From NCBI RefSeq assembly GCF_003258705.1, contig NZ_CP029480.1, positions 1,426,001-1,490,000 on the forward strand: a DNA stretch of 64,000 bases. The letters run 5' to 3'. Below, one piece after another: positions 25,176 through 34,383 of the stretch. Numbering within the stretch: the stretch's first letter is position 1; every line of letters starts with the position of its first letter. A model generated the notes under the pieces. That model was not told where the DNA came from. It saw only the letters and a list, made by a program, of their open reading frames with translations, and ran no database searches. Source of the DNA: Arcticibacterium luteifluviistationis. GTDB lineage: Bacteria; Bacteroidota; Bacteroidia; Cytophagales; Spirosomataceae. The position numbers and the translations under genes are program-made.

Positions 25176-25913
25176 TCAGACTTTCCTTTTCAACTCAAAA
25201 TGTTTTCCTAAGTAAACACGTCTTACCATTTCATCGGCGGCAAGTTCCTCAGCAGACCCATGTTTTAAGATTTTACCTTCAAAGAGTAAGTAAGCTCTAT
25301 CAGTGATAGAAAGGGTTTCGTTTACGTTATGGTCGGTTATTAAAATGCCTATATTTCTGTGCTTTAGCTTCGCTACAATAGACTGAATTTCTTCTACAGC
25401 AATGGGGTCAACCCCTGCAAAAGGTTCGTCTAGTAAGATGAACTTCGGGTCAACCGCTAGAGCTCGGGCAATTTCCGTTCTTCTTCGCTCACCACCAGAA
25501 AGAACAATTCCTTTACTTTTTCTGACGTGTTCTAAAGAAAACTCTTCTAAAAGCTCTTCAGTCTTTTCTTTCTTTTCGGCTTTACTTAAGCTTGGCATTG
25601 CCAATTCTAATATGCCATATATGTTTTCATAAACAGTCAAATCTCTAAATACCGATGGTTCTTGCGACAAATAACCCAAACCTAATTTGGCCCTTTTATA
25701 CATGGGTAAATGTGTGATATCTTGCTCTCCTAACCAAATTTTCCCAGAGTTTGGCTTTACCAAGCCCACAGCCATGTAAAAAGAGGTTGTTTTTCCAGCA
25801 CCATTAGGCCCCAGCAAACCGACTATTTCGCCTTGTTCTACCTGATAGCTAACCTCGTTGTTGACCATTCTTTGGCCATATTTTTTAATAAGATTTTCTG
25901 TTCTAAGTATCAT
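25176..25913 (-). CDS. lptB: LPS export ABC transporter ATP-binding protein
   Basis: A 245-residue cytoplasmic ATPase of the LptB2FG machine that pulls lipopolysaccharide out of the inner membrane. Walker [10 protein letters not shown] (35-43), Q-loop in [14 protein letters not shown], signature LSGGERRR (138-145), Walker B FILLDEP (158-164) and the LptB hallmark FAGVDPIAV are all present. Length and order match the family closely. It has its own promoter in the 110-base gap after recJ. The other lpt genes are not in the window. Confidence 0.95.
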   Translation of the reverse strand: MILRTENLIKKYGQRMVNNEVSYQVEQGEIVGLLGPNGAGKTTSFYMAVGLVKPNSGKIWLGEQDITHLPMYKRAKLGLGYLSQEPSVFRDLTVYENIYGILELAMPSLSKAEKKEKTEELLEEFSLEHVRKSKGIVLSGGERRRTEIARALAVDPKFILLDEPFAGVDPIAVEEIQSIVAKLKHRNIGILITDHNVNETLSITDRAYLLFEGKILKHGSAEELAADEMVRRVYLGKHFELKRKV

Positions 25914-25986
25914 TTGTTCTTATCAGGTGTAAGGGACTTCATGCTTTAAAAAGAATGTTTATGCATTCTTTCTTCCGCTCAATTTG

Positions 25987-26019
25987 TCAAAGATAAACGC
26001 TAATTATTTAATCAATCAA
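25987..26019 (-). promoter_or_regulatory. Probable lptB promoter
   Basis: On the minus strand, TTG (26019-26017), 21 bases, TATCTTTGA (25995-25987). Confidence 0.45.
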
Positions 26020-26024
26020 CGCAA

Positions 26025-27749
26025 TCAAAATTTAATGTCTTTCAAAAATAATTGAAGAGTACTTTGATTACGGAAGGTATTTTCTTCTAAGGTATAAACG
26101 ATTTTAAAGCTATCACTATTTAATAGTTTGTCATAAAAAGGTTCTTTCATACCAAAGCCCAATGCAGTCATAGTAGTTCCAGTTTCTGGTTCTACTAGTT
26201 CTAGTTTTAAGTGTTTTTCCTTTAAGATTCTAGGTTTAGCAGCTAGCGTTAAGTTATCTGTTTGAAAAATAGGGTGCATGTTTTTGGGTCCGAAAGGGCC
26301 CATTTGCTTCATCACTCTATAAAACTTCTTACTAAGGTCTTCTAGCTTTATTTTAAGGTCAATGTTGATTTGAGGAATAAGCTGTTCCGCTGTAATATTG
26401 GCAGAAACCACCTCATTAAACCTTTTTCGAAAATCAGGAATATTATCAATTGGGATGGTCATTCCAGCGGCATGCATATGACCTCCAAATTGTTCCAACA
26501 GCGGCGAACAGCTTTCCACGGCTTCATATAAGTTAAAGCCAGAAACAGACCTTGCCGAACCTGCTGCCATGCCATCTTTAGTTTTGGTGAAAATCACGGT
26601 AGGTCTATAATAGTGCTCAATGCACCTTGAAGCCACTATGCCAATCACTCCTTTATGCCAGTCTTTTCTGAATAGCACCGTGCTTTTAGCTTCGTTTAAA
26701 AGCCAATCATCCTCTTTTATTATTGTTAATGCTTCTTCGGTAATTCTAGCATCATGCGTTCTTCTCTCCAAATTGTGTTCTTGAATAGCATAGGCAAATT
26801 CCATTGCTTCGCCATAATCGGAGGCTAATAATAGTTGTACCGCAGCTTTAGCATGCTTTATTCGGCCTGCTGCATTAATTCTTGGGCCAATGGTGAAAAC
26901 TACATTCTCAATGTTCATCTCACCATTGCTGCCGGCTACTTCTTTAAGTGCCTTGAGCCCAATGCGGGGATTATCGTTTATTTTTTTTAATCCGTAGAAC
27001 GCCAAGATTCTATTCTCCCCAATTATTGGGACAATGTCTGAGGCTATACTTACCATCGCAAAGTCTAGGTATTCGTATAACTTATTCAGGTCAATGTCTT
27101 TTTTGATACAATAAGCAGTCAAAAGCTTAAATCCTACACCATTACCGGTAAGTTCCTTGAAAGGATACTTACAGTCTACTCTTTTGGGGTCAAGCACGGC
27201 CACAGCTTTGGGGATTTCTTCGCCAGGTTCATGGTGGTCGCAAATAATAAAATCAATCCCTTTTTCAGCGGCGTAATCTACTTTGTCAATAGATTTTATA
27301 CCACAATCTAAAGCAATGATTAAAGTGGCACCAATAGATTCTGCCCAATCTATTCCTGTATCAGAAATACCATAACCCTCTTTATACCGGTCTGGATTGT
27401 AGTATTCTATATTGCTATAAAACTCGTTAAGGAAACCATAAACTAGAGCTACTGCAGTGGTGCCATCCACATCATAATCACCATATATTACAATTTTCTC
27501 TTCTGTTTCAATTGCTTTGATGAGACGTTCAACAGCGATTTCCATGTCTTTCATTAAAAAAGGGTCATGTAAACCATCAAGGGATGGTCTGAAGAAAGCT
27601 TTAGCTTCTTCAAAGTTGTTTACTCCTCTTTGCCAAAGTAATGTTGATAGGTATTTGTCAATACCAAGTGCTGTTTCTAATGAGGAAATAATGCTGTTTT
27701 CTTCGGAAGATTGTGGTTCAGGCAGAGGCTGCCATCTTTTTTCGGTCAT
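26025..27749 (-). CDS. recJ: Single-stranded-DNA-specific 5'-3' exonuclease
   Basis: A 574-residue DHH-family nuclease of recombination and mismatch repair. Motif I is YGDYDVDGT (89-97), followed by LDCGIKS, the DHH motif in ICDHHEPG (about 169-176), and the DHHA1 glycine-rich segment GGHMHAAGMTI. The C-terminal OB-like domain is present, and the length is typical. Divergent from a BamA-like gene with about 215 bases between the start codons. Confidence 0.95.
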   Translation of the reverse strand: MTEKRWQPLPEPQSSEENSIISSLETALGIDKYLSTLLWQRGVNNFEEAKAFFRPSLDGLHDPFLMKDMEIAVERLIKAIETEEKIVIYGDYDVDGTTAVALVYGFLNEFYSNIEYYNPDRYKEGYGISDTGIDWAESIGATLIIALDCGIKSIDKVDYAAEKGIDFIICDHHEPGEEIPKAVAVLDPKRVDCKYPFKELTGNGVGFKLLTAYCIKKDIDLNKLYEYLDFAMVSIASDIVPIIGENRILAFYGLKKINDNPRIGLKALKEVAGSNGEMNIENVVFTIGPRINAAGRIKHAKAAVQLLLASDYGEAMEFAYAIQEHNLERRTHDARITEEALTIIKEDDWLLNEAKSTVLFRKDWHKGVIGIVASRCIEHYYRPTVIFTKTKDGMAAGSARSVSGFNLYEAVESCSPLLEQFGGHMHAAGMTIPIDNIPDFRKRFNEVVSANITAEQLIPQINIDLKIKLEDLSKKFYRVMKQMGPFGPKNMHPIFQTDNLTLAAKPRILKEKHLKLELVEPETGTTMTALGFGMKEPFYDKLLNSDSFKIVYTLEENTFRNQSTLQLFLKDIKF

Positions 27750-27878
27750 ATGGCAAAATTAGAAAAAGTGTGGCATTAAATTTGAAGCTTTTGAAGTTAT
27801 GATATGAAAAACACTTGGTCTTTTATGCTGAGTCATATGATGAATTACTTTAAAGTCATGAAACGGAAGGTAATTTGT

Positions 27879-27887
27879 TAAGTTTGT
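27879..27887 (+). promoter_or_regulatory. -7 box of the BamA-like gene
   Basis: TAAGTTTGT matches TAnnTTTGY. Transcription would start near 27893, so the hairpin at 27902-27926 would form at the extreme 5' end of the mRNA. Confidence 0.5.
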
Positions 27888-27901
27888 CGAAAAGATGAAG
27901 T

Positions 27902-27926
27902 GGACGTCGTTAAGACGTCCATTTTT
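27902..27926 (+). terminator. Terminator-like hairpin in the leader of the BamA-like gene
   Basis: GGACGTC-GTTAA-GACGTCC plus a T5 tract looks like an intrinsic terminator, but no plus-strand gene lies upstream because recJ is divergent. It ends 39 bases before the ATG at 27966. It may act as an attenuator, a 5'-end stabiliser, or the end of an unannotated small RNA. Confidence 0.6.
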
Positions 27927-27965
27927 GTTTACATCTACTTTTCTTTCTTTTTCGTAGTTGGTACA

Positions 27966-29039
27966 ATGAAATATCTTATCAGCTTCTTCTATTTTTTTCT
28001 TTTAAGCTCTTGTCTTTTTGCTCAAGAAAAAACTCCTATTCTAAGAGATAAGTCAATTCTAGCACTTCCTGTTGTATTCCGATTTCCGGAAACAGGATGG
28101 GGTGGAGGAGTAGCTGGTACAGCAAGTTGGTCATGGGCTAAAGATAGCTCTTGGGCTAAACCTTCGCAGGCGTCGGTAGGTTTGACCTATACAGAAAACA
28201 AACAAGTACTTGCTTTTTTGCCTTTTCAGGTCTTCTTTGATAATAATAAGTATTATGCGAATGCCGATATAGGCTGGTTTAAGTATAATTATTTCTATTA
28301 CGGGATTGGTGAAAGTAATGTACCGCAAGAGAAATATGATGTAAAATTTCCACGTATTAAGCTGTTAGTTGGTAAGGAAATTAAAACAAACCTCTATTTG
28401 GGTGTAAGGATAAATTATGAAGAGTATAGTGTTACTGGAACCCAAGAAAATGGAGAGTTAAGCACAGGCGAGGTTAATGGTAGCGATTATAGCCGAACAT
28501 CAGCCATAGGTCCTGCCGTGATGAGAGATACAAGAGATGCCGTCTTTTATCCAAGAAAAGGGATGTTTGGCGAGTTTAGTGTGCTGCCCTCTACCAAGAT
28601 TTTTGGGGCAGATAGAGCGTTTACACAAGCAACCTTAGATTTATCACTTTATAAATCGCTTTCAAAGAAGCTGGTATTGGCTTCAAATTATTATACCGTT
28701 TTTACTTTTGGCGATAATGTCCCTTTTAGCCAGTTGGCTCAACTAGGAGGGCAAAAGAAAATGCGAGGTATTTATCAAGGTTTTTTCAGGGATAAGAATG
28801 CTGCTTTAATTCAGGCAGAACTTCGCTGGGAGGTTTGGAAGTTTATAGGTCTGGCAGGGTTTGGCTCTATGGGCTTTTTGGGAGATAGCGATACTGTTTT
28901 AAGACTTAACTTGCCCAAATATACCTACGGAGCAGGTTTGAGAATTTCGACAAAAAAACACCTGAACCTTAGATTCGACTACGGACTTTCGCCTTACGGT
29001 GATGGTAACTTCTATGCTACTATTGGGGAGGCTTTTTAA
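27966..29039 (+). CDS. BamA/TamA-family surface antigen beta-barrel, no POTRA domains
   Basis: I chose the ATG at 27966 because a signal peptide follows (cleavage after LFAQ); a start at 27900 would lie inside the hairpin. The mature 340 residues are a Bac_surface_Ag (Omp85) type barrel. FPETGWGGGVAGTASW marks early strands, DTRDAVFYPRKGMFGEFS is the family DxRxxxxxPxxG motif, and QLAQLGGQKKMRGIYQGFFRDKN carries the lid-loop RG motif. It ends in Phe, as barrel substrates do. There are no POTRA repeats, so it is a barrel-only member; its role (transport or surface antigen) is unknown. Confidence 0.85.
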   Translation: MKYLISFFYFFLLSSCLFAQEKTPILRDKSILALPVVFRFPETGWGGGVAGTASWSWAKDSSWAKPSQASVGLTYTENKQVLAFLPFQVFFDNNKYYANADIGWFKYNYFYYGIGESNVPQEKYDVKFPRIKLLVGKEIKTNLYLGVRINYEEYSVTGTQENGELSTGEVNGSDYSRTSAIGPAVMRDTRDAVFYPRKGMFGEFSVLPSTKIFGADRAFTQATLDLSLYKSLSKKLVLASNYYTVFTFGDNVPFSQLAQLGGQKKMRGIYQGFFRDKNAALIQAELRWEVWKFIGLAGFGSMGFLGDSDTVLRLNLPKYTYGAGLRISTKKHLNLRFDYGLSPYGDGNFYATIGEAF

Positions 29040-29042
29040 TTG

Positions 29043-29825
29043 TCAGAAAATGCCATCTGTAATTTGAATTGGATACCCTTTAGGAGTCGTTTTGAAAGCA
29101 TCAATAAAGGAATGAAACGGTGCACTTTTGCCTAGAATGGCTCCATCTTTCCCTTTAAGGATTGTAAAATAGGTTAGACCTTCTTTTTTTACTTCAAAAG
29201 CATTTGCATCGGCAATCTCACTAAGCATTTCTCCGAAAGCTTTATCTCTGGCTTCTATTGTCTCATAAGATAAAGATTTTAAGTATAGGCTGTCGTCGTC
29301 ATTATAAACAGCATAGTAAAAAAGTCCGTTTGGAGGATTGAATTTGACATAACCCGTATTATCTCCGTTTTCGTCTTTGATCCTAATTCGTCCTAAATAT
29401 TCTTTGTCTTCTAAAAAGGATTGTGGTTTTGTCTGAGCTAATGGTGGTGTACTTTTCGCAATACCTTGTGGGAAGAGTTTGCTTTTTAATGCCTCAGCTT
29501 CTAAAATGCTACCAAAAGGGCAGGAGCGAGCTATTTCTTGGTGATTACCTGCTTTAATTATTAAGAAGTAATTGATTCCATCCTCAATGATCTTATACCT
29601 TTTCTCAATTTTAAAGTTCTTAAGAACAGATTTGATGCCGTTTTCTCTGGACTTGATTTCTTTGTAAGCTTCGCTTCTGAAAAGGACTTTAGTTGGCTTT
29701 TCTACAATTGCGAAATAGTGAAGCGATGAACTTTCGTCAGTAAACCTGATAAATCCATTTGTATCTACTTCTTCAATGTTTTGTAAGTATCCTTCACATG
29801 GAAGGTAGTCATTCAAGTTTTCCAT
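29043..29825 (-). CDS. DUF1508 (YegP-like) repeat protein
   Basis: A 260-residue soluble protein. Each half contains paired strands and a helix of the YegP type: HYFAIVEKPTKVLFRSEAYKEI near residue 36 and FYYAVYNDDDSLYLKSLSYETI near 168. Each is followed by a GINYFLIIKAGNHQEIARS- or GLTYFTILKGKDGAILGKS-type unit. I count four degenerate copies in two duplicated halves joined by a Pro-rich linker (about 123-135). DUF1508 proteins are linked to stress, but their function is not established. No signal peptide. Confidence 0.78.
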   Translation of the reverse strand: MENLNDYLPCEGYLQNIEEVDTNGFIRFTDESSSLHYFAIVEKPTKVLFRSEAYKEIKSRENGIKSVLKNFKIEKRYKIIEDGINYFLIIKAGNHQEIARSCPFGSILEAEALKSKLFPQGIAKSTPPLAQTKPQSFLEDKEYLGRIRIKDENGDNTGYVKFNPPNGLFYYAVYNDDDSLYLKSLSYETIEARDKAFGEMLSEIADANAFEVKKEGLTYFTILKGKDGAILGKSAPFHSFIDAFKTTPKGYPIQITDGIF

Positions 29826-30025
29826 AAGGTGTTATTTTTATATACTAAACTTAAGTGCTGATTATGAATAAATTAAGTATTGAATGTTAACATTTATAAA
29901 AACCTTGATAAAGGAATGTTTCACCTTGAAATTGTGAAAGAATAGAATTTGAGAATTTCGTAAATACCTTGAACGGGCTAATTATAAAGTTATTCTGAGA
30001 AATAATAACACGAATCTTTAAATCA

Positions 30026-30060
30026 AGAAGAGCCTTCAAACATTGTTTGAAGGCTCTTCT
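30026..30060. other. Perfect 16-bp hairpin downstream of ilvE
   Basis: AGAAGAGCCTTCAAAC and its exact complement are separated by ATT. It lies 22 bases past the ilvE stop on the minus strand. T-tracts are poor on both sides, so it may end transcription with help or protect the 3' end. Confidence 0.75.
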
Positions 30061-30082
30061 AAATATTGAATAAGAACTGTAC

Positions 30083-31150
30083 TTAAACCTTATAAACCCA
30101 TCCGTGAGTATCTTCTAGTTTACCTTTTCTTATGCCATCTAGTTTTTGTTTTAAAACGCTAGAAATAGATTTTTCTGTAATGGCTGGCAATGGGATGTCG
30201 TCACCTTCAAAACCAACACCAGAGAAAGGCGAAACCACCACGGCAGTACCTGCACCAAATACTTCTGTTACAGAACCATCTTTTATGCCTTCTACTATAT
30301 CTTTTACGTAAACATCTTGCTCCGAAACTTCGTAGCCAGAGTCTCTAGCAATGTTAATTAAAGAGTCACGAGTGATCCCTTTCAGAATGGTAGTGCTAGT
30401 TTTTGGTGTTAATAATTTACCATTTTGTACAAAAAACACATTCATGGTTCCTGACTCTTCAAACTTTGTATGCGTTTGAGCATCTGTCCATAGTAATTGC
30501 GTGTATCCTTGTTCTTGAGCTAGTTTGGCTGGGTAAAGTGATGCAGCATAGTTTCCTGCACATTTTGCATAACCTACGCCACCTGTAGCAGCTCTAATGT
30601 ATTCTGTCTCAATTTTTACTTTAGGTGGTGTTGAATAGTATTTTCCTGCTGGGCTCATGATAATCATAAACCTGTAGTTGAAGGATGGCCTTACACCTAA
30701 GTATACATCAGACGCAAACATAAATGGGCGTAAGTAAAGTGAGTTGTCCTCACCATCCGGTACCCATGCCGAATCTAATTTTAATATCTCTTTCAAGCCT
30801 CCCATGAAAATTTCTTCAGGAACTTGTGCCATGCACATTCTTTCAGCCGATATGTTGAATCTTTTGAAGTTTTCTTCTGGTCTAAACATGACTACCTCGT
30901 TGTCTACATTTCTGAAGGCTTTCATTCCTTCAAAAATAGACTGACCGTAATGCAGTGAAGCTAGGGCAGGGTTATAGGCAATGTCTCCGTATGGTAAAAT
31001 TTCTGGTGTTTGCCAGACGCCATCAATACAGTCTGCGACCAGCATGTGGTCTGTGAAAAGTGAACCGAAAACGATGTTTTCTGGATCTAACTGCTTAACT
31101 CGACTTTCCTTAACGTGCGTTATTTTAAACGCTGCGGCTTCTTCTACCAT
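30083..31150 (-). CDS. ilvE: Branched-chain amino acid aminotransferase
   Basis: A 355-residue class IV PLP aminotransferase for the last step of leucine, isoleucine and valine synthesis, or the first step of their breakdown. The PLP lysine is K196 in YAKCAGNYAAS. HYGQSIFEGMKAFR (68-80), RPEENFKRFN and the phosphate-binding ESGTMNVFFV are also typical. The length matches the longer (type II, BCAT-like) form. No other ilv genes are nearby, and it appears to be transcribed singly. Confidence 0.95.
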   Translation of the reverse strand: MVEEAAAFKITHVKESRVKQLDPENIVFGSLFTDHMLVADCIDGVWQTPEILPYGDIAYNPALASLHYGQSIFEGMKAFRNVDNEVVMFRPEENFKRFNISAERMCMAQVPEEIFMGGLKEILKLDSAWVPDGEDNSLYLRPFMFASDVYLGVRPSFNYRFMIIMSPAGKYYSTPPKVKIETEYIRAATGGVGYAKCAGNYAASLYPAKLAQEQGYTQLLWTDAQTHTKFEESGTMNVFFVQNGKLLTPKTSTTILKGITRDSLINIARDSGYEVSEQDVYVKDIVEGIKDGSVTEVFGAGTAVVVSPFSGVGFEGDDIPLPAITEKSISSVLKQKLDGIRKGKLEDTHGWVYKV

Positions 31151-31326
31151 AATTGAAAATGTTATAAAAATGAATATTCAAACACCGAACCAATTGTTTG
31201 GCTCGCTATTATGATGCAATTATTGGTAATATAAGTCAGAGTATCAAGCCTTTTTTATAAAAATACTTGTCTTGACAACTAAAATCTTTTTTTGCGGTGT
31301 TATCTTTTATATTTAGGTCCTAAATT

Positions 31327-32784
31327 TCACTTCTTTTCCCAAGGAAATTCAGTAAGCCACATTTCTTTTCTGTCCAAAACTTCATTACCAAAAATAGCAT
31401 CTGGGCTTGCTGCCTGAAAGTTGCTAGACGGTGTTTTCTTAAGCTTCGAGCTAATTCTGGCCATGGTGTCATTTCCTAAAATATCTGAAAGAGCCGCGAA
31501 GAGGAGTGTTTCGTCGGGGTTACCAAAAGCCTTAAAAGGTAGTTTATTATCTGTAACCTCTATATTAACAGAGAAGCCTTCTTTGGTGCCATAGTCGGAT
31601 TCACCTGCCGAATTAAATGTTTTTAAAACAATAGGCTGCATTCCCCATTCCCATCTTTTAGGCTCTTGGGTATCTTTAATAGTAATGGAACCTACATTTT
31701 TACCGTACGTATGCTCTCCTACTAAAATGACTTCCATATATGGTTTTAAGTTGTTTATCACCATTTCACTAGCGGATGCTGTACCATTTGATACCAAGAA
31801 ATATACTCGGTTTAAAGTTTTTAGGTTATTTAAGGTACCTCCTGCACTGTTATTTGTAGTTGAAAAGTAAGTATCAAAAGTCTCTGCTGGTTTACTTGCC
31901 ATTTGTTCATCATTCCAAACTTGGCGAGCCATTAAGTTTTCAGTATTAAGGTCTTTTACTATTAATGAACTTATAATTTCGGCGGAGGAAATATAACCTC
32001 CTGGGTTGTATCTGAAATCTACTACTAATTCATCAATTCCTTGGCTTTTGAAGTCACCAAAAACTTGGTTTACATCACTGTCACTTGAAGTTAGAAATTG
32101 AGTGTAGGCAAAGTAACCTATCTTTTTCCCGCCAAGGTTTATTACCTCATGGTGTTGTACTGCTTTAGTTTGAGTAAGTTCTTTTGTTATTTCTACAGTT
32201 TTTTTTGAATCAACAATTTCGTCACCAACATAAACACCCATTGTTAAAGTAGCGGTTTCCATATCTTTTAAAGCAGTCGTGTAATTAGCAGCAGTAAGTG
32301 TTTCTCCATTTACCTTGGTAATAAAATCACCTCGTTTGATTTCTAATCTTTCTGCTGCACTGTTTTTAAGGGAGTAGGTTATAGAAAATGCAATACGTGT
32401 TCTGGCAACATCTGCAAAAAACGGTTTGTAATTAAAACCGAAAACACTAGTTAATCCATTTAATGAGCTTGTAAGTTCTTCTGCACTTTCATTTATCCAT
32501 GAAAATCGGTCAGTTTCTCCCTTTTCAAAGAGAATAGAATCAAAATACTCATCAGGGTTAATAGAAAGGTCTGTTTCTGATACATCACCTATCTCATTTT
32601 CCCACAAGTAATAGCTTTTCATGCTACTGTGAATCCAAGTGTTAACTGGAGAGTTAGCCAAGATTGGATTTACCTCTATTGGCTCCGTTGGTTTTTCTTC
32701 TACAACTGGTTCTGGGGTGTTTTCTGCACAAGAGAAGTTTAGCAGACAACAAAAAATAAATAATTTGGATAACTCTTTCTTCAT
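31327..32784 (-). CDS. S41 (C-terminal processing) family peptidase lipoprotein with PDZ domain
   Basis: A 485-residue lipoprotein (LNFSC, acylation at C19). An N-terminal helical part is followed by a PDZ-like region (about 110-195, LEIKRGDFITKVNGETL). The S41 core has FRYNPGGYISSAEII (258-271), NGTASASEMV with the likely nucleophile at S337, and the general base K362 in HTYGKNVGS. Such proteases degrade or trim proteins in the periplasm or on the surface. The N-terminus WIHSSMKSYYLWENEI is typical of a Bacteroidota subgroup. Stands alone upstream of ilvE on the same strand. Confidence 0.92.
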   Translation of the reverse strand: MKKELSKLFIFCCLLNFSCAENTPEPVVEEKPTEPIEVNPILANSPVNTWIHSSMKSYYLWENEIGDVSETDLSINPDEYFDSILFEKGETDRFSWINESAEELTSSLNGLTSVFGFNYKPFFADVARTRIAFSITYSLKNSAAERLEIKRGDFITKVNGETLTAANYTTALKDMETATLTMGVYVGDEIVDSKKTVEITKELTQTKAVQHHEVINLGGKKIGYFAYTQFLTSSDSDVNQVFGDFKSQGIDELVVDFRYNPGGYISSAEIISSLIVKDLNTENLMARQVWNDEQMASKPAETFDTYFSTTNNSAGGTLNNLKTLNRVYFLVSNGTASASEMVINNLKPYMEVILVGEHTYGKNVGSITIKDTQEPKRWEWGMQPIVLKTFNSAGESDYGTKEGFSVNIEVTDNKLPFKAFGNPDETLLFAALSDILGNDTMARISSKLKKTPSSNFQAASPDAIFGNEVLDRKEMWLTEFPWEKK

Positions 32785-32953
32785 ATGACAAATTAAACGA
32801 ATGTCTGATAATAGTACGTAAATTTATAACGAAAAGGATGTATGCGGTGTTTTATTGGTTTTTAAAGAAATCTGATTTAGACGTTCTTCTCTTGCTAGAA
32901 ATCGTCTTTCTCATTTGTTTTATCATAGAGCTGTTCAAACAATCGAGCCAAGC

Positions 32954-32985
32954 TTTTGCTTATAGACTAAAAAAATTATCTTTAC
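32954..32985 (+). promoter_or_regulatory. Probable nqr operon promoter
   Basis: TTTTG (32954-32958), 18 bases, TATCTTTAC (32977-32985). The -7 box has one mismatch to TAnnTTTGY. Leader of about 45 bases to the nqrA ATG. Confidence 0.5.
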
Positions 32986-33034
32986 GGAAAATTGATTGTA
33001 ACGATTCTAAACCGTAAGACAATATCAAGATTTC

Positions 33035-34363
33035 ATGGGAAAATCTATTCGCCTTAAAAAAGGCTACGACATTAAATTATTAGGTGAAGCTTCCAAAGAA
33101 ATTTCAGAAATTCCTGTTGCCGACATATTCGCGGTAAAACCGACTGATTATCTTTCTATAACACCTAAATTGGTAGTTAAAGAGGGTGACGAAGTTTTAG
33201 CAGGTTCTTCTTTGTTTTTTGATAAGAAAAGACCAGAAATAAATTTCCCGTCTCCCGTTAGTGGTGAGGTGGTTGAAATAGTGAGGGGAGCTAAACGCAA
33301 AGTTTTGGAAATTAGAATTTTGGCAGATAAAACTTCCAAATATGCTAAAACGCCAATTCCGACTAAGTTAGAAGCTCAAAATATTAAGGATGCCTTGCTT
33401 AAAGGAAATCTTTGGTCACTTCTAAGACAACGCCCTTTTTCAATTATTCCTTCTATTGAAGAACAGCCAAAAGCTATTTTCGTCTCTACTTTTGATACAG
33501 CACCCTTAGCTCCTGATTTATCTTTTGTGATAGAACAGAACAAAATTGCTTTTGATAAAGGTTTGGCCGTTTTGAGTGAGCTTTCTTCAGGGAATTTAGA
33601 AGTTGGAACAGAAGCGGGCTCATCACTTAGCTTAAGTGCTGGTACTCAAAATGAATTTAGTGGGCCACATCCTTCAGGGAATGTTGGTGTACAGATTCAC
33701 CATGTTTCTCCAATCAAAGCAGGAGAAACTATATGGTATTTGGATGCACAAGACGTAATAATATTAGGAGAGTTCTTTAATTCGGGTGAATATCATGCGG
33801 AAAGACTTGTACCAATTACTGGTTCGGAAGTAAGTACTCCATCTTATATCAAGGCTAAAGTAGGGCAATCTCTTACTAAATTGTTTTCTGAACAGGTTAG
33901 TGAAAGTAATGTGAGGTTCATTCAGGGGAATGTTCTATCGGGAGCCATTTCTCATAAAGAGGACTTCTTATCTTTCTATACTTCTCAGTTAACGGTTATT
34001 CCAGAGGGAAATAAGGCTGAGTTTTTAGGTTGGTTATTGCCTTCGGCAAAAAAACTAAGTTTGTCTAGAACTTACTTTTCATGGCTTATGCCAAATAAAA
34101 AGTATGACGTAGATACCAATACTCATGGAGAAGAGAGGGCTTTTGTAATGAGTGGTCAATATGAAAAAGTATTGCCTATGAATATTATGCCAGTGCAGCT
34201 ATTAAAAGCTATCATAGCAGGTGATATAGAAAAAATGGAGGCCTTAGGTATTTATGAAATAGCTGAGGAAGATTTAGCTCTTTGTGAATTTGTATGCACC
34301 TCAAAAATTGAAGTTCAGAAAATTGTTCGTGAAGGTCTTGACCTGATGCGTACAGAAGGTTAA
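33035..34363 (+). CDS. nqrA: Na+-translocating NADH:quinone reductase subunit A
   Basis: A 442-residue peripheral subunit of Na+-NQR, which oxidises NADH, reduces quinone and exports sodium. The opening IRLKKGYDIKLLGEA and the lipoyl-like FPSPVSGEVVEIVRGAKRKVLEI are the family signature (RnfC-like barrel-sandwich hybrid domain). The ATG is close behind a promoter. First gene of a seven-gene operon in the standard order A-B-C-D-E-F then apbE. Confidence 0.95.
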   Translation: MGKSIRLKKGYDIKLLGEASKEISEIPVADIFAVKPTDYLSITPKLVVKEGDEVLAGSSLFFDKKRPEINFPSPVSGEVVEIVRGAKRKVLEIRILADKTSKYAKTPIPTKLEAQNIKDALLKGNLWSLLRQRPFSIIPSIEEQPKAIFVSTFDTAPLAPDLSFVIEQNKIAFDKGLAVLSELSSGNLEVGTEAGSSLSLSAGTQNEFSGPHPSGNVGVQIHHVSPIKAGETIWYLDAQDVIILGEFFNSGEYHAERLVPITGSEVSTPSYIKAKVGQSLTKLFSEQVSESNVRFIQGNVLSGAISHKEDFLSFYTSQLTVIPEGNKAEFLGWLLPSAKKLSLSRTYFSWLMPNKKYDVDTNTHGEERAFVMSGQYEKVLPMNIMPVQLLKAIIAGDIEKMEALGIYEIAEEDLALCEFVCTSKIEVQKIVREGLDLMRTEG

Positions 34364-34383
34364 TAAATTAAAAAGCATATTTA

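Noticed and set aside
27804-27881. 25-residue frame in the recJ/BamA-like gap
   Set aside because: Too short to judge, Met-rich by chance, and its end overlaps the -7 box of the downstream gene. Kept only as a reason to map transcripts there.
32872-32880. TTTAGAC half-site upstream of nqrA
   Set aside because: No matching right arm (CTTCTC follows), and it is about 80 bases upstream of the predicted -33 element, so nqr is not placed in the iron-type regulon.
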